Assembly: GCA_018644745.1 (NCBI GenBank)
Contig: JABGPX010000435.1
Location: forward strand, 1 to 11,509
Reading direction: 5' to 3'
Length of the DNA: 11,509 bases
Source of the DNA: Spirochaetales bacterium
Lineage (GTDB): Bacteria > Spirochaetota > Spirochaetia > ARS1246
Each line of letters starts with the position of its first letter. Position 1 is the first letter of the stretch. The position numbers and the translations under genes are program-made. The notes beneath the pieces were generated by a model. The model worked only from the letters and a program-made list of their open reading frames with translations. It did not search any database and was not told the DNA's origin. Below are positions 1 through 7,580 of this stretch, in pieces.

Positions 1-452
1 GCAAAACCATAAATGCTCGGGATATTTATTCCCAAAGTGTTCCTGAAAAAAGTAGTAATAACTCCGCTTCTCCCAAGCAGAAGTATCCATGAATAGGCGC
101 CGATAAAAGGGGCCGACATAGATGAAAGTATAATCAGAATTCTTATAAACGATTTGCCGCGAATCTTATAACGGGTAAAAAAGTAGGCAAGCGGGGTTCC
201 TAACACCACCGTGAGAATGGTAACTAAAAAAGTTACTTTGAAGCTGTTTAGCAGGGTGTTGAAGTAATATGGCTTGCTAAAAAATTTATAGAAGTACGAC
301 AGAGTGAATTTCCCGGTCGTCTTATCCAGAACAGCCTGGCCAAGAAGGTTCAGCAATGGATATACGAGGAAAAGTCCGTAGAGCCCTAGAACAACTAGCG
401 TCACCAGGCTCCAGACGTCACGGCCGCTCCGGACCTTCTGCTCAGTCTGCAC
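1..452 (-). CDS. ABC transporter permease, ferric-iron/phosphonate/polyamine importer class (partial, C-terminus outside window)
   Basis: This is the inner-membrane channel subunit of the ABC importer encoded with the next two genes. Only the first 150 residues are present; the gene leaves the window on the left. I translated the minus strand from a GTG at 452, the first possible start after an in-frame TAA at 456-458. The protein has a short polar N-terminus, a first membrane helix at about residues 14-33, then two more hydrophobic segments at about 70-92 and 103-127, with a basic stretch RYKIRGK (94-100) between them. That layout is usual for binding-protein-dependent permeases of the FbpB/PhnV/PotB type. 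The start overlaps the end of the ATPase gene by 11 bases in another frame, and only a weak GGAA precedes it, so translation is probably coupled. The EAA loop that contacts the ATPase lies beyond the window. The family is fairly sure; the substrate is not known. Confidence 0.85.
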   Translation of the reverse strand, partial: MQTEQKVRSGRDVWSLVTLVVLGLYGLFLVYPLLNLLGQAVLDKTTGKFTLSYFYKFFSKPYYFNTLLNSFKVTFLVTILTVVLGTPLAYFFTRYKIRGKSFIRILIILSSMSAPFIGAYSWILLLGRSGVITTFFRNTLGINIPSIYGF

Positions 453-1521
453 GGATTAGGTTCCGATTTCCGTCGTTTGAAAACACGTTTATCTTCTCCG
501 TTTCAAGGCTCAGATAAACCGCGTCGCCGGGTTTGAAAATAGCGTCCATAACCGATTCACGGATGATCTCAACTACCTTTTTATCGGGAAGTTCAACAAG
601 AAAATGAGTGTTCAATCCGAGGAATATGCTGTCTAATAACCGGCTCTCTATTCCCCCTTTATTGTCCCGAGACATCTTGAAGTCTTCCGGCCGCACCGAG
701 AGTATAACCGAGGAATCTGTCTCATCCGGCAGATTATCCACGCCGAATTCATGCCCATTCATCCGTACCGTTTTATTCGCGGAACTGTATTCTGCTTCGA
801 TTAAATTGGTGCGTCCGATAAAGGTCGCGACAAAGATATTTCTCGGTCGATGATAAATTTCTCGAGGCGTACCGACATGCTGTATAATACCATCTTTCAT
901 TACCGCGATTCGATCGGAAATCGCCATTGCTTCTTCCTGGTCGTGGGTAACATAGATGGTGGTAATTCCGACTTCCTTCTGGAGGTTGCGGATAGCTTGC
1001 CGCATTTCCATGCGCAGCTTCGCATCCAGATTCGAAAGCGGCTCGTCCATTAAAAGTACATCCGGCTTGATAACCAGAGCCCGTGCTAGAGCAACCCGCT
1101 GCTGCTGACCGCCGGACAGACGCTCCGGCATCCTGTCTTTGAATTCGAGAATCTGCATGAGATCCAGAAACTCCGCTGCGGCACGTTGGATCTCGTTCTT
1201 TGGCAGTTTACGATTCTTCAGCCCAAACTCAACGTTCTGCTGAACTGTGTAATGCGGGAAAATGGCATAGTTTTGAAAAACCATGCCGATATTCCGCTTG
1301 CTGACTTCCATGTCGTTGATGCGTTTCTCATCGAAGAAAAAATCCCCGCCTTCGATCGTATTGAAACCCGCTATCATCCGCAATAAGGTAGTTTTGCCGC
1401 ATCCTGAAGGGCCGAGCAGCGTGAAAAACTCCTTATCGCGGATATCAATTGATAGATCCGGAATAATTGTGTTCTCACCGTACTTTTTTACCGCGTTCTT
1501 TATCGAGATGTTAACACTCAT
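442..1521 (-). CDS. ABC transporter ATP-binding protein (FbpC/PotA-like)
   Basis: This is the cytoplasmic ATPase that drives the importer formed with the adjacent permease and binding protein. All nucleotide-binding motifs are visible: Walker A GPSGCGKT (37-44), Q-loop Gln83, signature LSGGQQQR (135-142), Walker B VLLMDEP (155-161) with catalytic Glu160, D-loop SNLDA (163-167) and the switch His193 in VTHDQEEA. After the ATPase domain comes a C-terminal part of about 120 residues of TOBE type, with SVRPED at 275-280. This, and the length of 359, match the FbpC/PotA/PhnT class. The HVGTPREIYHRP segment (215-226) is also typical. The gene starts 17 bases after the binding-protein stop, with a modest AAGG upstream, and overlaps the permease start by 11 bases. 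The three genes therefore look like one operon. The sequence motifs cannot tell iron from polyamine or phosphonate. Confidence 0.95.
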   Translation of the reverse strand: MSVNISIKNAVKKYGENTIIPDLSIDIRDKEFFTLLGPSGCGKTTLLRMIAGFNTIEGGDFFFDEKRINDMEVSKRNIGMVFQNYAIFPHYTVQQNVEFGLKNRKLPKNEIQRAAAEFLDLMQILEFKDRMPERLSGGQQQRVALARALVIKPDVLLMDEPLSNLDAKLRMEMRQAIRNLQKEVGITTIYVTHDQEEAMAISDRIAVMKDGIIQHVGTPREIYHRPRNIFVATFIGRTNLIEAEYSSANKTVRMNGHEFGVDNLPDETDSSVILSVRPEDFKMSRDNKGGIESRLLDSIFLGLNTHFLVELPDKKVVEIIRESVMDAIFKPGDAVYLSLETEKINVFSNDGNRNLIRAD

Positions 1522-1538
1522 ATTCCGAACCTTAATTA

Positions 1539-2561
1539 TTAGCCTTGGATTTCTACAAAGATATCTTTGAATTTTTCCTGCAAAGCCGCCTTGTTCTGAT
1601 ACACGTATTCCATATCTTCGGCGATGATATTGATATCTTTGATATTTACCATATAGTCAGGTGTGGCAACATCGGCCATGACAGGGCGGTTCGTAATGCT
1701 CGTGCCGTAGACGTTCTGAATCTCAGCTGATGTAATAAAATCAATGAAACGACGGGCATTTACCAGATTCTTGGCGCCTTTGACTACCCCCGATCCGGCG
1801 GGAAGATAAACAACTCCTTCGTCCATATAAACCACTTTCACATCTGCGCCGTCTCTTACCAACTGAACGCTCGGGTCTTCATATGAAAGACCGATCGTGT
1901 ACTCACCGTCACGCACGCCTTTCCATACAGAGCTTGAGCTGCCGATAACCACAGTGTTGGTAAAAAGTGCCTTTACGAACTCCCAGGCTTCTTCGCTTTG
2001 ATAGTCGCCATCGCCAATTGCATTAAGCATGTTAGTTAGATGGGCATATGCACTTGACGAAGCTGTGGGATTTGCGGAAACAATTTTCCCCTTGAGAGCG
2101 GGATTCAGAAGATCTTTGTAACCTTTTATATCGATGTCGCCGATTAGGCTCTTATTAACAAGGATGAGACTCCCGTCCAATACATACGGTGTTATGAATC
2201 CTGTGGTATTCTGATAGATGTCGATGATATTGCCGTTGTTCACCGAAGTGTACGGGTCGAAGAGGGCCTCGTTTATCATATACGTCGCGTAGGCACCTCC
2301 AAAAACAACATCGGCATAAGGCGAATTCGCCTCTCCCTGCAGTCTCTTGAAAACTTCTCCCGTTCCAGCGGAAATAACTTCGACCTTGACCCCGTATTTC
2401 TCTTCAAATGCAGGGATGGTGGCGTTGAGCAGGCCGTCGCTGTTCGGTGAATACACGACCAGTTTGTCCGTTGCTTCGGAAGTGGATGTCTCGTTTCCAC
2501 CACCGGCGAATAAAGAAGCGGCGATGGAAAGCACAATTAGCAATGAAATAAATTTTTTCAT
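1539..2561 (-). CDS. Periplasmic solute-binding protein of an ABC importer (FbpA/IdiA-like, extracellular type 1/6 family)
   Basis: This protein captures the substrate outside the inner membrane for the ABC importer. Residues 1-19 form a signal peptide (MKK start, hydrophobic core, LFA before GGG) with likely cleavage after Ala19. There is no lipobox Cys, so it should be a soluble periplasmic protein. The mature part begins with LVVYSPNSDGLL (34-45), continues with AFEEKYGVKVEV (51-62) and ends with a KGAKN...ARRFIDF segment. These are features of the ferric-binding and 2-aminoethylphosphonate-binding families. I do not see the adjacent Tyr-Tyr pair that FbpA-type proteins use for iron, so the ligand is open. 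The length of 340 is normal. The start has a strong AAAGGAG six bases upstream. The gene follows the sialidase by 81 bases and heads the importer genes. The leader resembles those of spirochaetes. Confidence 0.9.
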   Translation of the reverse strand: MKKFISLLIVLSIAASLFAGGGNETSTSEATDKLVVYSPNSDGLLNATIPAFEEKYGVKVEVISAGTGEVFKRLQGEANSPYADVVFGGAYATYMINEALFDPYTSVNNGNIIDIYQNTTGFITPYVLDGSLILVNKSLIGDIDIKGYKDLLNPALKGKIVSANPTASSSAYAHLTNMLNAIGDGDYQSEEAWEFVKALFTNTVVIGSSSSVWKGVRDGEYTIGLSYEDPSVQLVRDGADVKVVYMDEGVVYLPAGSGVVKGAKNLVNARRFIDFITSAEIQNVYGTSITNRPVMADVATPDYMVNIKDINIIAEDMEYVYQNKAALQEKFKDIFVEIQG

Positions 2562-2567
2562 ATGGTT

Positions 2568-2574
2568 CTCCTTT
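2568..2574 (-). promoter_or_regulatory. Strong ribosome binding site of the solute-binding protein gene
   Basis: The minus strand reads AAAGGAG, followed by six bases and the ATG at 2561. This fixes the start of the binding protein and suggests higher translation than for the ATPase and permease, which have weak sites. That fits the usual excess of binding protein over membrane subunits. Confidence 0.75.
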
Positions 2575-2579
2575 ACCCC

Positions 2580-2610
2580 ATAATTTGGTTTTATCTGATC
2601 CCCAAGTCAA
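2580..2610 (-). promoter_or_regulatory. Possible promoter of the ABC importer operon
   Basis: In the 81-base gap between the sialidase and the binding protein the minus strand has TTGACT (2605-2610) and, after 19 bases, AATTAT (2580-2585), a 4 of 6 match to a -10 box. The spacing is longer than ideal and the -10 is weak, so this is only a candidate. I saw no convincing terminator in the gap, so read-through from the sialidase gene is also possible. Confidence 0.3.
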
Positions 2611-2642
2611 GTTTTTTCCTGTTCATTCGACGATCTATCCCG

Positions 2643-3716
2643 CTAATCCGATACCTTCCCGTCGAGAAGCAGACTCGTCGGAATAATCGCTGCTTTCAGC
2701 CTGATACAGTCCCTTCCGAATGAGCCGTCGGGCGTACCCACGGATTCACAATAGGTGAGTATGCAGGTATTGCCGGATGTGAAGAACAGAGTCAGATTGG
2801 TATATTCGGTAAACTCGCCGTTTTCTATGTCTAGCAGCTTCTGCCAGCTCGCGCCTTCGTCGTCGGAGACAGCGGCCGAGAGAGGTGTTCGAAACCCATA
2901 GTGATGATGAGTCGGCAGGTACTCAGAGTCGTTCCAAAACAACACCAGTCGCCGGCTTCCCGGAACTCTGGCAAGGGCGGTGCAGGACTCAGGAGTTCGC
3001 AGCCCGGTTGTCTGCGGAAGGCTCCAGGTTTCGCCGCCGTCGTCGGAACCGCAGAGGAATACGCTACCGAGCTGAGAGCGCATCGACATGAGGAGTCGGC
3101 CGTCTGAAAGTACCGCGATCGACGGTTCCATTACACCGCGCATCGGCAGGGTTATCCGATGAGCTCGCTCGGCCCAGGTTGCACCGTTATCGCTGCTGAT
3201 AATGGTGCCGATGGTGATATGCTCGTTTTTTGTCCACACCTCTTTTGAGGTCTGAAATGGTAGAAGCAGCCTGCCGTCGGCCAGACGGATGAATCCTGAA
3301 TAGCCGCAGAACCTATGCTCTGCGATGTGATCCCATATTGGAACCGCGGGTGCGAACGTCTCGCCCTCGTTTTCGGACCAGGTAATCAGGGTGGATGAAA
3401 CAGTTTTCTCATGATTTATCAGGTAACAGAAAAGAAGAACGCCGTCGATAAGATGAAGAGATGGGCATATCGCATTAAGATCATCTGTGCCCGCCTGAAC
3501 TATCAAGCGTTCGTTCTGCCAGGTGAGGCCTCCGTCCGTCGATTCTCTTATATAGATCCGGGCTTCGCCGAAGTCACCGCCTCCGTCGGGTCCCGGAATG
3601 TAACTGTGATAGGCGCAGAGCAGCCGTCCCGAAGGGAGTTCGACTATCGAAGCGGTATCGCTCCTGGGCCGGTCTGGTCCGCAGGGGTTTATTATCGTGG
3701 TAATTATTTCCTTCAT
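2643..3716 (-). CDS. Sialidase-like BNR/Asp-box beta-propeller protein, cytoplasmic
   Basis: This protein is predicted to be a six-bladed beta-propeller of the sialidase superfamily, whose members remove terminal sialic acids or act on related glycosides. Five Asp-boxes are visible: STDGGLTW (59-66), SENEGETF (114-121, weaker), SSDNGATW (174-181), SDDGGETW (224-231) and SDDEGASW (284-291). Between them the blade motif P/S-x-x-x-L-x-DGRLL recurs, best at 197-209. The segment EPSIAVLSDGRLLMSMR (197-213), with its Arg213, is typical of the BNR-repeat sialidase family. There is no signal peptide, and an in-frame TGA nine bases before the ATG rules out a longer N-terminus, so it should stay in the cytoplasm. 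No ribosome binding site precedes the ATG, but a promoter lies very close. It points towards the importer genes and may be co-transcribed with them. The fold is sure; true sialidase activity is not. Confidence 0.85.
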   Translation of the reverse strand: MKEIITTIINPCGPDRPRSDTASIVELPSGRLLCAYHSYIPGPDGGGDFGEARIYIRESTDGGLTWQNERLIVQAGTDDLNAICPSLHLIDGVLLFCYLINHEKTVSSTLITWSENEGETFAPAVPIWDHIAEHRFCGYSGFIRLADGRLLLPFQTSKEVWTKNEHITIGTIISSDNGATWAERAHRITLPMRGVMEPSIAVLSDGRLLMSMRSQLGSVFLCGSDDGGETWSLPQTTGLRTPESCTALARVPGSRRLVLFWNDSEYLPTHHHYGFRTPLSAAVSDDEGASWQKLLDIENGEFTEYTNLTLFFTSGNTCILTYCESVGTPDGSFGRDCIRLKAAIIPTSLLLDGKVSD

Positions 3717-3726
3717 AGCGGCTCAA

Positions 3727-3755
3727 ATGATATGCTGATATGAAGAGGTCATCAA
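3727..3755 (-). promoter_or_regulatory. Promoter of the sialidase gene, placed for a nearly leaderless mRNA
   Basis: The minus strand carries TTGATG (3750-3755), a 17-base spacer and TATCAT (3727-3732), matching the sigma-70 boxes in 4 and 5 of 6 positions. Only ten bases separate the -10 box from the ATG at 3716, so transcription would start about three or four bases before the start codon. This agrees with the absence of a ribosome binding site. The -35 box overlaps the ribosome binding site of the divergent Hsp70 gene. Confidence 0.55.
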
Positions 3756-3760
3756 GGAGG
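3754..3760 (+). promoter_or_regulatory. Ribosome binding site of the Hsp70-like gene, bearing on its start codon
   Basis: AAGGAGG is a full Shine-Dalgarno match. It lies two bases before a GTG (3763) and five bases before a TTG (3766). The spacing favours the TTG, even though the GTG gives the longer reading frame by one residue. Confidence 0.7.
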
Positions 3761-3762
3761 CG

Positions 3763-5025
3763 GTGTTGCCTTTTTATTGCGGTTTTGATTTTGGAACCAG
3801 TAATACCGTGGTTACACTTATCGGCGACGGGGGAAGCGGACAACGGGTCTTTTCCGATTCGTCAGTTTTGTTTCTTCCGGACTGCGGGCCGCGGGCCCAG
3901 AAGCGGTACATCGGACAGCGGGCCATTGACGAATATATGGCCTCCGGTATGAACGGCCGCTTTGTTCAATCAATAAAATCGGTGCTGCCTGACCCCTCTT
4001 TTGTACAAACCAATATTTACGAGAAGATGTATTCACCGGAGGAATTGGCAGCAATGATAATCCGGGATTTCAAAAACAAAATCGAAGATTTTCTGGGAAC
4101 AGAGATAAACGGCGCGGTATTCGGCAGGCCGGTGAATTTCTCTACCATCGGCGCGGATGATGTGCTTGCCGAGACGCGGCTCCGCGCGGCGGCTGAGAGA
4201 TGCGGGTTCTCCAGGATCGAGTTTCTCTATGAACCGGTTGCAGCGGCCGCGCGTTACACGCCGGAACTATCTGCCGATTCGGTCGCCCTGGTGTGTGATT
4301 TCGGCGGCGGCACGGCGGATTTTTCGGTAATCAGGCTCGAGACCGGCGGCACTATTCGCATTCCTGCGTCTCACGGTGTGAGGATCGGCGGAGATGATCT
4401 GGACAGCGAGATCATGTGGCACCGTCTGGTCGGTTATTTTGGTCACGGCACATTATATGAATCATACGGCAAGCTGCTCCCTGTGCCGATACATATCTAC
4501 CGCACCATCCGTCGCTGGGACAGAATCGCCTTCCTCAAGACCATGGAGTACCGGGACGAGCTTACGTATATCAGAAACGGCGCGGTCGATAAGGCCGGGA
4601 TCAGCAGACTTATCTCTCTTATTGATGATGATCTATGCTATGCGTTGTTCCAGGCAATTCGCGCGGCGAAACATGAACTCTCTGAGCATGATACCGCGGC
4701 GGTGCGCTTCTTTGAGCATGGCATCGAGCTGAAAGAGCGGATCCGCGCTGAGGAGTTTGGAGAGTATATCCAGGATGAACTTCTTGGAATCGACGCAGCG
4801 GTCTCCGAAACATTGCTGAAGGCGGGTATCAACGAGAATCAAATAAACATGGTTTTTCTTACCGGCGGATCATCAATGGTAAGACAAATCAGAGATCAGG
4901 CAGAGAAGCGATTTCCATCGGCAGATATCAGAATGGATACCGACAGATTTAACTCAGTTTCTCTCGGCCTTGCTATGGAGGCGAGGAAACGGAACCTTAC
5001 CTCCTACCAGTCGATGGGAAAATAG
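3763..5025 (+). CDS. Hsp70-family ATPase, YegD-like, without the usual substrate-binding region
   Basis: This is a member of the actin/Hsp70 ATPase superfamily. It has the phosphate-1 motif FDFGTSNT (8-15), a GRPVNFS strand (121-127), EPVAAAA (157-163), the phosphate-2 motif [10 protein letters not shown] (178-187), GGDDLD (209-214) and the adenosine motif [12 protein letters not shown] (365-376). At 420 residues it ends soon after the ATPase domain, while DnaK has over 600. The [10 protein letters not shown] and [10 protein letters not shown] segments are as in E. coli YegD relatives, whose role is not established. The annotated GTG sits only two bases after AAGGAGG, so the TTG at 3766 may be the true start. 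The gene diverges from the sialidase (46-base gap) and its last 22 bases overlap the end of the convergent SDR-like gene. A client or cofactor protein is not evident. Confidence 0.88.
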   Translation: MLPFYCGFDFGTSNTVVTLIGDGGSGQRVFSDSSVLFLPDCGPRAQKRYIGQRAIDEYMASGMNGRFVQSIKSVLPDPSFVQTNIYEKMYSPEELAAMIIRDFKNKIEDFLGTEINGAVFGRPVNFSTIGADDVLAETRLRAAAERCGFSRIEFLYEPVAAAARYTPELSADSVALVCDFGGGTADFSVIRLETGGTIRIPASHGVRIGGDDLDSEIMWHRLVGYFGHGTLYESYGKLLPVPIHIYRTIRRWDRIAFLKTMEYRDELTYIRNGAVDKAGISRLISLIDDDLCYALFQAIRAAKHELSEHDTAAVRFFEHGIELKERIRAEEFGEYIQDELLGIDAAVSETLLKAGINENQINMVFLTGGSSMVRQIRDQAEKRFPSADIRMDTDRFNSVSLGLAMEARKRNLTSYQSMGK

Positions 5026-6554
5026 TCTTTCAGAAATTTCCCGCACCAATGTTTTCCCGTATTTATTCCGTCGAAAAATGGATCGCATACTCTGGCGGCG
5101 CCATCCACTATATCAAGAGGCGGCTGAAAATCGTGGAGCTCTTCTTTGAGTTTAGACAGCTGCGCCGGATCCTCATCGGTAACCCATCCTGTATCGACCG
5201 CATTCATGAAAATACCGTGATTCGCCAGCTCGCTTGCTGACGTATGAGTCAGCATGTTCAGCGCCGCCTTGGCCATATTGGTATGAGGGTGGCGTTCTCC
5301 TTTCTTGAACCGCAGGAATTTACCTTCCATTGCTGACACATTCACGATGTGTTTCTGACCGGTGTTCTCTCTCTTCATCATTCCTGCCAGCATATTGCAC
5401 AGCACAAAAGGAGCTACCGAGTTCACCAATTGTATTTCCATCATTTCCGAGGTCTGGATCTCTCCAAGTTTTAATCTCCAGCTGTTGGTTATTCGTAAAT
5501 CGACTTGCTGCAGATCTGCGTCTAACCGGTTCTTTGGGAAAACTGTTTCTGTCGGCAGGGTATCATCATGATTATAGGGAATTTGGGACAGACGGGCGGA
5601 CTCCCGTAGACCGATTCCCGGCAGTTTGCCGTGCCAGGTAACCGCGAGAGCCTGTTCCGCGAACCGATCTGGAAGAGCTATCCCGGTCAGGGCACCGACG
5701 CAGGTCTTGAATTGATTCATCAATTTTCGAGAGGCTTCCGGGATCTCGTGGAATGGCATTGTCTCCTTTTCCATCAGATGCGCATAAAACCCCGGAGGAC
5801 GGCGGACGGTCTGGGCGGCGTTGTTGATGAGAATATCTAGGCGGCTGAATGACTGTTCGATATTGACGCAGAAGATTTCTACACTTGGAGTATGACGAAG
5901 ATCCAGCCCGTAGATATGAAGCCTGTCTTCCCACTCTGCGAAATCCTTTTCCCGCGAATACCGCAGCGCCGAATCCACAGGGAACCGGGTGGTTGCTATC
6001 ACGGTCGCACCGGCCCTCAGCATCATAAGCGTAACCTGATAACCGATTTTTAGCCGCGAGCCGGTAATCAGAGCAACCTGTCCTGTTAAATCCGCGGTTT
6101 GAAAGCGTTTCGCGTAATTGAGCTCCGCGCAACCTGGGCACATAGTGTCGTAGAAGAAGTGCAACTGGGTGAATTCGGCTTTACACACATAACAATTGCG
6201 GGGTGAGTTGAGACGCTTGCCCGTATCGCCGGATTCAGTTGTATCCGTGAGCCGTATTTGGGACGGCGCGGTAAACACCGAAGCTTCTCTTGCCAATCGG
6301 ATGCCCGTTGCTGCCCTGGCTTTCCGCTCCTCCGCGGTTATCTGCGTTTTTCTCATCTTTCGGACCGCTTTTTTCCGCTGATTCAGCAAGTCCGCATCCG
6401 GCCTCGACAGTCGTCCGGCGTACTTCATCAGTTCGATTTTCTGTTCCTTTGGAAGGGCCGCAAATACCTCACCATGACTGACAAGGTGAGACAGTAAGCG
6501 TATACAATTATTGATCTCTTCCTGTGTGTAATCCGGGTCCTTGCCTTGCTTCAT
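5004..6554 (-). CDS. Atypical SDR-family protein with N-terminal zinc-ribbon-like segment
   Basis: The C-terminal two thirds has the Rossmann fold of short-chain dehydrogenases: the nucleotide motif ITGSRLKIG (163-171), Arg190 after the second strand (suggesting NADP(H)), INNAAQT (243-249) and Ser407 in VNVSAMEG. The position four residues before the active-site Lys429, normally Tyr, is Thr425 in [12 protein letters not shown]. The central region (about 250-375) is longer than in classical SDRs. Ahead of the fold is a 155-residue extension: a helical, basic part (about 10-90) and CYVC (121-124) plus CPGC (139-142), a likely zinc-binding four-Cys site. Length is 516 against about 250 for a classical SDR. 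I recognise the general type but know no assigned reaction. The gene begins 4 bases after the 317-residue protein and lacks a clear ribosome binding site, so translation is probably coupled. Confidence 0.85.
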   Translation of the reverse strand: MKQGKDPDYTQEEINNCIRLLSHLVSHGEVFAALPKEQKIELMKYAGRLSRPDADLLNQRKKAVRKMRKTQITAEERKARAATGIRLAREASVFTAPSQIRLTDTTESGDTGKRLNSPRNCYVCKAEFTQLHFFYDTMCPGCAELNYAKRFQTADLTGQVALITGSRLKIGYQVTLMMLRAGATVIATTRFPVDSALRYSREKDFAEWEDRLHIYGLDLRHTPSVEIFCVNIEQSFSRLDILINNAAQTVRRPPGFYAHLMEKETMPFHEIPEASRKLMNQFKTCVGALTGIALPDRFAEQALAVTWHGKLPGIGLRESARLSQIPYNHDDTLPTETVFPKNRLDADLQQVDLRITNSWRLKLGEIQTSEMMEIQLVNSVAPFVLCNMLAGMMKRENTGQKHIVNVSAMEGKFLRFKKGERHPHTNMAKAALNMLTHTSASELANHGIFMNAVDTGWVTDEDPAQLSKLKEELHDFQPPLDIVDGAARVCDPFFDGINTGKHWCGKFLKDYFPIDW

Positions 6555-6558
6555 AATA

Positions 6559-7512
6559 TCAGATTTCTACCCGGTAGAATGTGGAGGGCGACCGTTTCCA
6601 CGTGGTGATTTTTGCGCCGACGGCAGCTTCTCTGAAATCATCATATTGAATATTCTCTAGTGATCGGAGGCTTTTCCCAACAAGCGTACTGTAAGCCGGG
6701 CGCGCTCCGTCACCTACATCAAGAATAAGCCGATTCCCGTCGGCGCCGGACGCCCCGTCTACCTGTATATATGCATTGGGAGAAAATGTGTAAAGCATAA
6801 CCGACCCGGGATCTATCTCGACCGACGCAGTATGCGGATGCTCCCAGACGTTTCTGAGCCCATCCCAGTATTGAGCAATGGGACATCCTGTCTCCGTGAG
6901 GAATAGAAAAAGCTGAACTCCTTCTACCAGATCAACCTGCTCTTTAAATTCCGCTGCTTTATGGGGAAGGTCTTTGAGAGAGCACATTGTTGGATCGGCG
7001 TGAATTCGCGCAGCCGCTCCGGCGTCCAGATAGCTGGTCATATAGTTGGTATATTTATGATGGCAGCCGGTCCAGTTCCCAAAAGTTTCGATCCGGATGG
7101 TTTCCGGGTTGTAGGTTAGCCCCTCCTTCTGCATTTCCTGCTTCAAGCCTTCCGCCCATCGCCGGGCGTTGTTTGAACTCCACAATTCATAGTGGTGCCA
7201 CTCACCATGGTTTCCTCTGCTGTCGAAGGTTCGTTTCATATCATCGGCGAGGATGAGACGGCAGCTGTCGCTTGTATCTTCAGGATCTACGACACAGCGC
7301 TCGCCAAAGGAGCCCTGCGCGGCCGACACAAGTTCCGGGTCACCGCCGAACCCGCCTTGAATGATACATATCATGGACGATTGCTCATGACCGGCTTTCT
7401 TAATCAACTTGATCCAGAGCTCTTCAATATCGAGGCGTTTTACCAACTCCTCTCTCATCGGAGCTTTCGCCGGAGCATGTAAAAATAGGTAGAGCTTGTC
7501 GATTGTCGGCAT
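6559..7512 (-). CDS. Uncharacterised 317-residue protein, partner of the zinc-ribbon SDR
   Basis: I do not recognise this family. The protein has no signal peptide or membrane helix and is probably cytoplasmic. It looks like a mixed alpha/beta enzyme: a hydrophobic strand YLFLHAPA (8-15), then [13 protein letters not shown] (48-60), a His-rich patch [10 protein letters not shown] (102-111), [13 protein letters not shown] (145-157) and LFLFLTETG (201-209). The C-terminal third contains [17 protein letters not shown] (237-253) and [10 protein letters not shown] (266-275). The His and Cys residues (102, 106, 107, 150, 151, 152) could bind a metal, which is an inference. The start is well supported by AAAGGAGG six bases upstream. 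It is the first gene of a two-gene unit with the 516-residue SDR-like protein, so the two probably act on the same substrate or in the same process. Confidence 0.75.
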   Translation of the reverse strand: MPTIDKLYLFLHAPAKAPMREELVKRLDIEELWIKLIKKAGHEQSSMICIIQGGFGGDPELVSAAQGSFGERCVVDPEDTSDSCRLILADDMKRTFDSRGNHGEWHHYELWSSNNARRWAEGLKQEMQKEGLTYNPETIRIETFGNWTGCHHKYTNYMTSYLDAGAAARIHADPTMCSLKDLPHKAAEFKEQVDLVEGVQLFLFLTETGCPIAQYWDGLRNVWEHPHTASVEIDPGSVMLYTFSPNAYIQVDGASGADGNRLILDVGDGARPAYSTLVGKSLRSLENIQYDDFREAAVGAKITTWKRSPSTFYRVEI

Positions 7513-7518
7513 GGCAAT

Positions 7519-7526
7519 CCTCCTTT
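7519..7526 (-). promoter_or_regulatory. Strong ribosome binding site of the 317-residue protein gene
   Basis: The minus strand reads AAAGGAGG, then six bases, then the ATG at 7512. This supports the chosen start and shows that the unrecognised gene is really translated. Confidence 0.75.
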
Positions 7527-7533
7527 GCTACAG

Positions 7534-7542
7534 CATATATCA
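7534..7542 (-). promoter_or_regulatory. Possible extended -10 promoter of the 317-residue protein and SDR unit
   Basis: The minus strand has TG, one base, then TATATG, which resembles an extended -10 element. No good -35 box lies at the right distance. It would place the RNA start just before the strong ribosome binding site. The evidence is weak. Confidence 0.3.
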
Positions 7543-7551
7543 CGAATCGGT

Positions 7552-7580
7552 TTGACAAAACACTGGAAACACAGTTTAAG
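7552..7580 (+). promoter_or_regulatory. Promoter of the MFS transporter and SDR pair, placed for a leaderless mRNA
   Basis: A perfect TTGACA (7552-7557) is followed after 17 bases by TTTAAG (7575-7580), a 4 of 6 match to the -10 box. Only eight bases separate the -10 box from the ATG at 7589. RNA would start at or within two bases of the start codon, and no ribosome binding site is present. Confidence 0.5.
7558..7577. promoter_or_regulatory. Imperfect inverted repeat within the MFS promoter, possible operator
   Basis: AAACACTG and CACAGTTT are inverted copies matching at six of eight positions around a GAAA centre. The element fills the gap between the -35 and -10 boxes of the plus-strand promoter, where a bound repressor would block RNA polymerase. 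It lies between two divergent gene pairs and could act on both. No regulator gene is in the window. Confidence 0.3.

Noticed and set aside
2562..2642. A terminator between the sialidase and binding-protein genes
   Set aside because: The only inverted similarity is a short imperfect ACC...GGT around an A/T centre without a T-run, too weak to call.
5572..6141. A 189-codon open frame on the minus strand inside the SDR-like gene
   Set aside because: It is a frame-shifted shadow, rich in Arg and Ser, of the strongly supported 516-residue protein.
5004..6554. The extra length of the SDR-like protein as a gene fusion or frameshift artefact
   Set aside because: The frame is unbroken and the zinc-ribbon segment runs smoothly into the first Rossmann strand, so the extension looks native.
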